Source: Candidatus Helarchaeota archaeon
GTDB lineage: Archaea; Asgardarchaeota; Lokiarchaeia; Helarchaeales; HEL-GB-A
Length of the DNA stretch: 46,724 nucleotides
Assembly (NCBI GenBank): GCA_013375455.1
Contig: JABXJT010000036.1
Coordinates: forward strand, 1 to 46,724
Reading direction: 5' to 3'
How positions within the stretch are numbered: position 1 is the first letter of the stretch; each line of letters starts with the position of its first letter. The notes under the pieces were generated by a model that saw nothing but the letters and a program-made list of their open reading frames with translations, had not been told where the DNA came from and searched no databases. Below are positions 41,740-46,724 of the stretch, piece by piece. Both the position numbers and the translations under genes were made by a program.

Positions 41740-42235
41740 CAGAATCACTTTCCTCTTTTTCCTCAGGAGGGGGCTCATATCCTTTTAAATAGACGTTTGC
41801 TCCTCGGATTACGATATCCATCACGCCTTCCTTGATGACCTTTTCAGCAATTTTGAGAAATTTTTCACAATTCCCTAAATTAGCCCCAAAAAAAGGCTGA
41901 CCATCATTAACATATTCAGATAGTTTAACTGTGTCAATCCCGTACATTTCTTGTAAAATTTCTAGAAAATAATATCTCCAATCTATTCGGGTTCGTCGGT
42001 CCATCAAGTACCCCGCAATTGCTATTAAGAGGACTGCTCCTATTAAGATATAAAACCAAAAATCATAGATAAGGGCGTTTATCCAAAGATACACCACAAT
42101 TATCGTAAATACAACTAAAAAAACAATTAAGAGCTGAATTTCTTTTCCTCTTCTATTAGGAATGCTTTTTAAACATTCCTCTTTCAACATTTTCGCATAT
42201 AGAGAGGATTCAATATTGTCGTTAACTGCACTCAT
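41723..42235 (-). CDS. Two-helix membrane protein with cytoplasmic domain
   Basis: A 170-aa protein. Two hydrophobic helices (about 29-50 and 56-76) are flanked by the basic motifs RRGKE and MDRRTRIDWR. A soluble C-terminal domain of about 90 residues (EILQEMYGIDTVKLSEY...VIRGANVYLKGYEPPPEEKEESDSDE) ends in an acidic tail. No family is recognised. It overlaps the next gene by about 17 bases, showing co-transcription with the DUF6125-like and Cys-cluster genes. It lies 83 bases downstream of PAC2. Confidence 0.65.
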   Translation of the reverse strand: MSAVNDNIESSLYAKMLKEECLKSIPNRRGKEIQLLIVFLVVFTIIVVYLWINALIYDFWFYILIGAVLLIAIAGYLMDRRTRIDWRYYFLEILQEMYGIDTVKLSEYVNDGQPFFGANLGNCEKFLKIAEKVIKEGVMDIVIRGANVYLKGYEPPPEEKEESDSDETKA

Positions 42236-42318
42236 GTAAATTAATTTAGATTTTCAATTAAAAAGAGTTTTGTTCAAAAAGAAACAAAGAATAAAAAAGA
42301 ATGTGGTATAAATGAATT

Positions 42319-43146
42319 TTACCCGAAATAATTCAAGGGGGTAACTTTATTCTCGGTTAGTCCTAATTCTTCCTTGATAGATTCTTTTTCGGTGTTTAAT
42401 TTAGTTTCCATTCCCTGAATTTTTTCTTCTGTGAATTGTGCTTCGAATGGCAGGCTGTATTGATTATGTAGAATTTGTATTAATGCGATAGATGCACGTA
42501 GATCGTAAGCGTCTTGCTGCATCGCATCGTATCCGTTGGTTTGTGCGAGTAGCACAACCCCTTCAATATCATATTTCATCTTCGCTAAGGTAGGAACGAG
42601 ACCATTCGGCCCGAGTACAACCCCTTTTGAAATTTTTTCTACATTTGGAAATTCCAGGTAGGAATCGAGAACTTCTTTTGATGTCGCACTGATGAAGACT
42701 TTCGTAACCTTGTCGCGTTGTTCGACGGGGAAACCACCTAAGGCAACGATGCGTTTTACCCCGAACTTGAACATGAGATTAGAGATGTATTCTGAAATCC
42801 CGTAGATTCCACGGGGGGACATAGGTTGTGCATCAGCAGTCACGAAAAATATATCATGGCGTCCCTCAGGGTCTTTCCAGAGGTAAACCTCCGCTTTTGG
42901 TGCGTAAAGGAGCGAATCATTAATGATAGCTCCGGCTGGATAATCATCGAAAGTAATTTCCATGATCTTTTCTACGCTATCTTGTAAGACGGCGACGAGT
43001 TGGTCGATCGCGACCTTCCCAATGTCAGCAGTACCTGGCATTCCTTGAATGCAAATGGGATCCTTCAAATCCGTCAAATCAATCTTTTTCAAAATTTTGT
43101 CGATAATTAAAAACTCTCCAACTTTCATCCTTTCTATATCAATCAT
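42319..43146 (-). CDS. PAC2-family protein (proteasome-assembly-chaperone superfamily)
   Basis: A 275-aa member of the PAC2 family, related to the archaeal proteasome-binding protein PbaB and eukaryotic assembly chaperones. Visible are PICIQGMPGTADIGKVAIDQLV near the start, IFFVTADAQPMSPRGIYGISEYI, RIVALGGFPVEQRDK and the later GPNGLVPTLAK. It ends LNYFG: a hydrophobic residue, then an aromatic, then the last residue, close to the HbYX tail that docks on the 20S proteasome. Proteasome binding is an inference. It leads a minus-strand cluster, with a TTTAAATA element at 43252-43259 about 105 bases upstream. Confidence 0.82.
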   Translation of the reverse strand: MIDIERMKVGEFLIIDKILKKIDLTDLKDPICIQGMPGTADIGKVAIDQLVAVLQDSVEKIMEITFDDYPAGAIINDSLLYAPKAEVYLWKDPEGRHDIFFVTADAQPMSPRGIYGISEYISNLMFKFGVKRIVALGGFPVEQRDKVTKVFISATSKEVLDSYLEFPNVEKISKGVVLGPNGLVPTLAKMKYDIEGVVLLAQTNGYDAMQQDAYDLRASIALIQILHNQYSLPFEAQFTEEKIQGMETKLNTEKESIKEELGLTENKVTPLNYFG

Positions 43147-43517
43147 ACACTCTCACCCGATCGTTTCTTTTGGAACCAATCTAACTTTTTTCTCAAACTT
43201 CTTTTCCTCAAACAGTTTTCTAGTTTGTTGTACTATTCTTCCACTGGAAGGTATTTAAAGGTCGATAATATCCCGGGATTCTTTGGAGGATATCGGGATG
43301 TTATGCAGAAGATCTCTTTTCATTATGGTAGATAAGAATAAACTTCAGTTTATAGCTTGAGTCCAGGCTCTTGAAAAGTTTGAAGTCAAAATTTTGAAAA
43401 ATGTAGATAGATTTCGCCAAAATTTTGTTAGCTTGAAGAAGATTCACTAAGGAGATGTGAAATATTTTTAAAAACTTCAGATTGAAATAAGATCGTTTAA
43501 AATTAATGATATTTTAA
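43147..43517. other. Intergenic region without a gene
   Basis: This 371-base gap has no convincing reading frame. It contains a TATA-like TTTAAATA (minus strand, 43252-43259) that may serve the PAC2 gene. A weak interrupted inverted repeat at about 43271-43300 (ATCCCG...CGGGAT) is probably chance. No RNA gene is recognised. Confidence 0.5.
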
Positions 43518-44420
43518 TCAAATTTCTAGTTCAAAATCCAATTTACTCGCATCTATCTTATAATCAACAAAGATAGGATGTAAACTCGTGTTAATTTTTT
43601 CCATTATTGGTCCTATTGAACAATCCGTATCTGTTATGATATAATAATATAACGGAACAACTCCAAAATATAGCTGGCCTTCTTCCTGATCTGCCGCCTT
43701 TTCTTTCATTATGATATCCGAAATTTGAATTTTCACAGCAGAATTCGTGTAACTTACCAAAACGGGATTTTTTTCAATCCAAACTGGCTTGTATTGGACT
43801 TCCCAATCTTTAACATATCCTCCTTTCCCCATATTACAGAGTAAATTCTCTAATTCTTGCTCATCTATGTGATATGTAAAGATAATACTGTTATCAAAAG
43901 AATTTATCGAAAATCCTCGTATTTCTTCTTGAGCAAAGTGATTTTCCAAGTCCTCTAAAACAGATATTATTTGTTCTTTTCTCTCCTCAATCAATATTCT
44001 GGCAACTTTATCGAATAAGATATCTTCGATGTACATTTCTTCCTCAGGGGTTATTGTAAAGACATTGCAGACTGCATCTAAATCATCTAATTTCGTTTGG
44101 ATTAAATTCTCATAAATCCATCTGAGTTTCATCGTCACCTTGTCTAAAAATAAATAGGGTTCCGTAAAGCATATCATCATTACATCTGAGAAGTAATTGA
44201 GCACGACACTGATGCCATTGCTATCAGGTTCCTTTTTTGGGGATATTTGGATGAAATCTATGTTTTGATCAAAACTGTCAGCGAAGGATGTGATGGCACT
44301 CATAAAACCCGCTGTCAACATACTATCTATTTGTGTAAAACCGCTCAATTTATCGGTCCAAGTCTTCGTAACTATTGGGATCCCGTTGGTCCGTTGAATG
44401 GTAAGCCCTAGAATACCCAT
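43518..44420 (-). CDS. Longin-like domain protein, unknown function
   Basis: A 300-aa soluble protein. The first about 110 residues repeat the longin/roadblock-like strand-helix pattern: LGLTIQRTNGIPIVTKTW, a helix MLTAGFMSAITSFADSF, then IQISPKK and a MMICFTEPYLF strand. Helices LDKVTMKLRWIYENLI and IEDILFDKVARILIEERKEQIISVLEDL follow. The C-terminal part is strand-rich (IIFTYHIDEQELENLL; VPLYYYIITDTDCSIGPIMEKI), possibly a second domain of similar fold. Longin proteins are scaffolds and exchange-factor parts for small GTPases; a link to the Rab-like protein in this window is only an inference. Confidence 0.6.
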   Translation of the reverse strand: MGILGLTIQRTNGIPIVTKTWTDKLSGFTQIDSMLTAGFMSAITSFADSFDQNIDFIQISPKKEPDSNGISVVLNYFSDVMMICFTEPYLFLDKVTMKLRWIYENLIQTKLDDLDAVCNVFTITPEEEMYIEDILFDKVARILIEERKEQIISVLEDLENHFAQEEIRGFSINSFDNSIIFTYHIDEQELENLLCNMGKGGYVKDWEVQYKPVWIEKNPVLVSYTNSAVKIQISDIIMKEKAADQEEGQLYFGVVPLYYYIITDTDCSIGPIMEKINTSLHPIFVDYKIDASKLDFELEI

Positions 44421-44506
44421 GCTTCACTTTTCCTTCATTTTAATATTATTTATTAATATTTTATTCATCAAAAATAATTTAGCGTTCCTAATTTATAAGG
44501 TAAACT

Positions 44507-44908
44507 TCAATCACCTATCACGATTACAGTCAATCTTCGATTTGAACGCCCGCCATCAACCTCGATAAAAAAGATGGATTGCCAGGTTCCAATCGCGATT
44601 CGATTATTAATGACAGGAACGATTTTGCAGGGATTCAATAGCATTGATTTTAAATGCGCATCCCCATTCCCACCATGCGCCCATCCTCTGCTTGGGACTA
44701 ATTTATCAAGGAACGTTTGAATATCTTTCTTCAGGCGAGATTCGAGCTCTGTGATGGCAATGATCCCGGTTGCATGAGGCGCAAAAGCCACGCAGATGCC
44801 ATTTTGAATTCCCGATTTTTTTACTATTTGGTTCAATTTACTTTCTAAATCCACGTAGTCATAATCGTGTTTCGTGCTAAATGAAATTGTTTCAGAATAC
44901 GTCGCCAT
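44507..44908 (-). CDS. yjbQ: YjbQ/UPF0047 family protein
   Basis: A 133-aa YjbQ-family protein, known for a phosphatase-like or thiamine-phosphate-synthase-like side activity with an unclear true role. The signatures are FAPHATGIIAITELE, AHGGNGDAHLKSMLL with its conserved His, and the end GTWQSIFFIEVDGGRSNRRLTV. The length is typical. It is read by itself from the minus strand, with 40 bases to the TatD gene upstream and 86 to the longin gene downstream. It may or may not share their transcripts. Confidence 0.92.
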   Translation of the reverse strand: MATYSETISFSTKHDYDYVDLESKLNQIVKKSGIQNGICVAFAPHATGIIAITELESRLKKDIQTFLDKLVPSRGWAHGGNGDAHLKSMLLNPCKIVPVINNRIAIGTWQSIFFIEVDGGRSNRRLTVIVIGD

Positions 44909-44948
44909 AAAAATACCTCCAATTACTTTAGATATGTTAGATTAAAGG

Positions 44949-45701
44949 TTATTTTAGAAATATTTCTGTTGCGGTCTTGAATAGAATGCGTGCTACGTCT
45001 TGAGGATTTTGTTCTTTAATATTAGCTATTTTACTGACCACATCTTCCATCAAGGCAGGTTCTCCAGTAAACCGCTGGGGTTTCTTGTAGGTGACAGGAC
45101 CATCCGATTCACTAAGAAGTTGCTCGATTGGAACTAATTCAACGAGTCGTTGCATTCGTTTAGAATAAAATACTTCGGGAGTTACTGAGAAATAATATCC
45201 GCGGTTAATACCCTCTTTTACTAATTCAGGGGACCCGGCAAACCAGTGGACCACGATCGTTTTAAGATCATACATCCTTAAAACATCGAATAATTCTTTT
45301 TCTGCGTATTTTCCGTGAAGGTTTACTGGCAAATCATTTTCTAAAGCAAATTTCAGAAAATGTTCGAAAATGTGTTCTTGTTTTTTCCAAAGCTGCTCTT
45401 TTTTAACAAAGTAACGATCAAGACCTATTTCACCAACAACCGGAACGTTGTTGTCCACAATCAATTTATCGATAGATTCCAGATTCTCACTTACATTTGA
45501 GAGATTGGGGGCTTCGATCGGATGAATTCCAAGTGCCGGGATCACTTCTGAATATTGTTTTGCAAGATCCAAAACAGTCCAATTATCAGCATAATACATA
45601 GATACTGCTAAGATATAATTAACCGCACGGTGCCTAGCTCTTGTAATGACAGCAGGGATATCCTTAAATATGCATAAATGGCAATGGGTATCAAAGTACA
45701 T
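44949..45701 (-). CDS. TatD-family metal-dependent hydrolase
   Basis: A 250-aa TIM-barrel amidohydrolase of the TatD family, often DNA 3'-exonuclease or deoxyribonuclease enzymes. Metal ligands are visible: FDTHCHL at the start (His-x-His), GEIGLDRYF (Glu), the His in NLHGKYAEKEL (usually HSR), HWFAGSPE and the last ESDGP (Asp). The order matches the family. It lies 20 bases downstream of the P-loop kinase on the same strand. Confidence 0.87.
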   Translation of the reverse strand: MYFDTHCHLCIFKDIPAVITRARHRAVNYILAVSMYYADNWTVLDLAKQYSEVIPALGIHPIEAPNLSNVSENLESIDKLIVDNNVPVVGEIGLDRYFVKKEQLWKKQEHIFEHFLKFALENDLPVNLHGKYAEKELFDVLRMYDLKTIVVHWFAGSPELVKEGINRGYYFSVTPEVFYSKRMQRLVELVPIEQLLSESDGPVTYKKPQRFTGEPALMEDVVSKIANIKEQNPQDVARILFKTATEIFLK

Positions 45702-45721
45702 AAGCTATTTCACGTATTTGA

Positions 45722-46357
45722 TTAAAGTTTTTGTTTAAAGAGCGTATTTAACATTATTTCGATTCGTTCGTCATTGTTTCCTTCTAAACGAACTACTTTA
45801 AGTTTCCATTCTTCAATTATTTGTTCGATACAATCATCGATCTCTATCTGAAAAGTCTTATCCGTGGCTCGAAATCCATCATCTTCCATCTTTTTGCCAG
45901 GAATTGCGACATAAAATAAAAAGTCATAGGTTTTTACCCAATGCAGGCATTTACTTTCCATTACTTTCAAATTGTCGTCTGTAATTTGTTTGACGTGAGG
46001 TTGAGCAGCGCGGTAGGCGTATGCATAGTTATCAACCACTGTTCGATCCGTTACGATCATGTTAGCGCCTCGGAGTTTGGCCAGAATTTCTTCGTTGATT
46101 TGCTCATTGAGGATCCAATACTGGGTATCAAAGTTCGTACCTTCATTCACTCTGAATTGAACCGGAATGTGGCGAGCAACTTCGGCAACATAATCAACGT
46201 TATAGTGCCGTGTCTTCAGTTTTGAGCAAATAGTAAATCCTAGTGTGGTTTTTCCAGTATCATGTGAGCCCATTAGACCTATTTTTAGAGTTCTCTTCTT
46301 GTCCCTTGCAAAATAGTCGTGCAGCTTTTTTTGAATGACCTGCAGCTTTTTTGTCAA
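45722..46357 (-). CDS. NadR-like P-loop kinase (AAA_28)
   Basis: A 211-aa P-loop protein of the AAA_28/NadR-type nucleoside kinase group. The Walker A loop is GSHDTGKTT (about residues 30-38), and a later segment VTDRTVVDNYAYAY resembles the lid of small-molecule kinases. DFLFYVAIPGKKMEDDGFRATDKTFQIEID gives a typical LID and arginine pattern. It could phosphorylate a nucleoside or nicotinamide riboside; the substrate is unproven. It is upstream of TatD on the same strand. Confidence 0.8.
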   Translation of the reverse strand: MTKKLQVIQKKLHDYFARDKKRTLKIGLMGSHDTGKTTLGFTICSKLKTRHYNVDYVAEVARHIPVQFRVNEGTNFDTQYWILNEQINEEILAKLRGANMIVTDRTVVDNYAYAYRAAQPHVKQITDDNLKVMESKCLHWVKTYDFLFYVAIPGKKMEDDGFRATDKTFQIEIDDCIEQIIEEWKLKVVRLEGNNDERIEIMLNTLFKQKL

Positions 46358-46491
46358 ACGCTACCCTACCATAGACAGAATTAAATAATTCAATTTAACT
46401 AAAAAAAATCCTCATTAACTCTTTCTTACTAGTTCGGGTATAAAAAATATAAGACTATCCTTGATTTCATTTTAAACTCCGACAGTGTCTT

Positions 46492-46689
46492 CTAAGGAGC
46501 TTGAGTTACCTTTTCCTTTCGCATTTTATACAAGGCGATGGACTTATGAAACATTATGGCGATGGCGAATATCACAAAGGCAAAACCGATAAAGAACCCA
46601 ATCAAATCAGCAGTTAAAAACATCAACAACAATCCAATCGAAAGAAATAGGATACCTCCGCCGATAATGCTGAAATATAATTTTCTCAT
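46492..46689 (-). CDS. Small two-helix membrane protein
   Basis: A 65-aa protein with two predicted helices (about 5-25 and 29-50) and a basic cytoplasmic end (LYKMRKEKVTQAP). No family is recognised. The right edge of the window leaves only 35 bases upstream, so its promoter and partners cannot be judged. Confidence 0.5.
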   Translation of the reverse strand: MRKLYFSIIGGGILFLSIGLLLMFLTADLIGFFIGFAFVIFAIAIMFHKSIALYKMRKEKVTQAP

Positions 46690-46724
46690 TTCCGCTTGTC
46701 TTACCCATTTTTTAAAAATTTCAC

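Noticed and set aside
1..46724. CRISPR arrays, rRNA and tRNA genes
   Set aside because: No regularly spaced repeats, no conserved rRNA segments and no cloverleaf-like sequence were noticed on either strand by eye. A dedicated tRNA and CRISPR scan could still find a cryptic one.

Overview
The window looks like AT-rich archaeal DNA, most likely from an Asgard (Lokiarchaeia-like) genome. No rRNA or other marker is present, so this placement rests on gene content. The evidence is a complete Ras/Rab-type small GTPase, several longin/roadblock-like proteins including four fused to seven-helix membrane domains, leucine-rich repeats, a VWA-RING-like protein, and archaeal housekeeping genes (archaeal-type AdoMet synthetase, TrpB2, NreA, PDCD5-like, DUF2240, PAC2, core MetE, an HTH-ACT regulator). 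About 46 intact genes are packed on both strands. No rRNA, tRNA or CRISPR array was seen.

Layout. 1-7.9 kb: an alpha/beta hydrolase, an F420/FMN-binding split-barrel protein, an FMN reductase-like flavoprotein, an ICMT/PEMT-like membrane methyltransferase, then a two-gene FAD oxidase (GlcD-like) plus HdrD/GlcF-like iron-sulfur unit. 7.9-12.9 kb: four tandem paralogues, each a 7TM domain followed by a longin-like domain. 13-19.2 kb: MFS transporter, GNAT, a divergent pair (N-formylglutamate amidohydrolase-like and ATP-grasp), a longin-wHTH-V4R protein and a sugar kinase. 19.3-21.6 kb: an iron-sulfur assembly operon (TusA, an IscS-like protein lacking the PLP lysine, and IscU fused to a degenerate thioredoxin-reductase-like domain). 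21.6-25.9 kb: TrpB2 divergent from an HTH-ACT regulator, then an unknown gene, a Rab-like GTPase and a PDCD5-like protein.

26-28 kb is a scar: an LRR gene that stops inside a repeat, a 5'-truncated beta-propeller fragment and a 5'-truncated membrane-anchor fragment, in locally GC-rich DNA. 28-31.9 kb: a large zinc-ribbon/helical-repeat protein, remnants of an IS200/IS605 TnpB gene, and AdoMet synthetase. 32-38.2 kb: core MetE, NreA with an unknown partner, GNAT, and the VWA-RING-like protein. 38.3-46.7 kb: mostly minus-strand genes, namely a radical SAM enzyme, a DUF2240 protein with a PCNA-binding tail, a HAD phosphatase, a Cys-cluster protein, PAC2, a longin-like protein, YjbQ, TatD and a NadR-like P-loop kinase.

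The parts most likely to be undescribed are (i) the 7TM-longin receptor array, with soluble longin proteins and a Rab-like GTPase nearby, which suggests membrane sensing coupled to small-GTPase signalling; and (ii) the lysine-less IscS next to an IscU carrying a degenerate TrxR domain. Both functional readings are inferences from sequence motifs and context.
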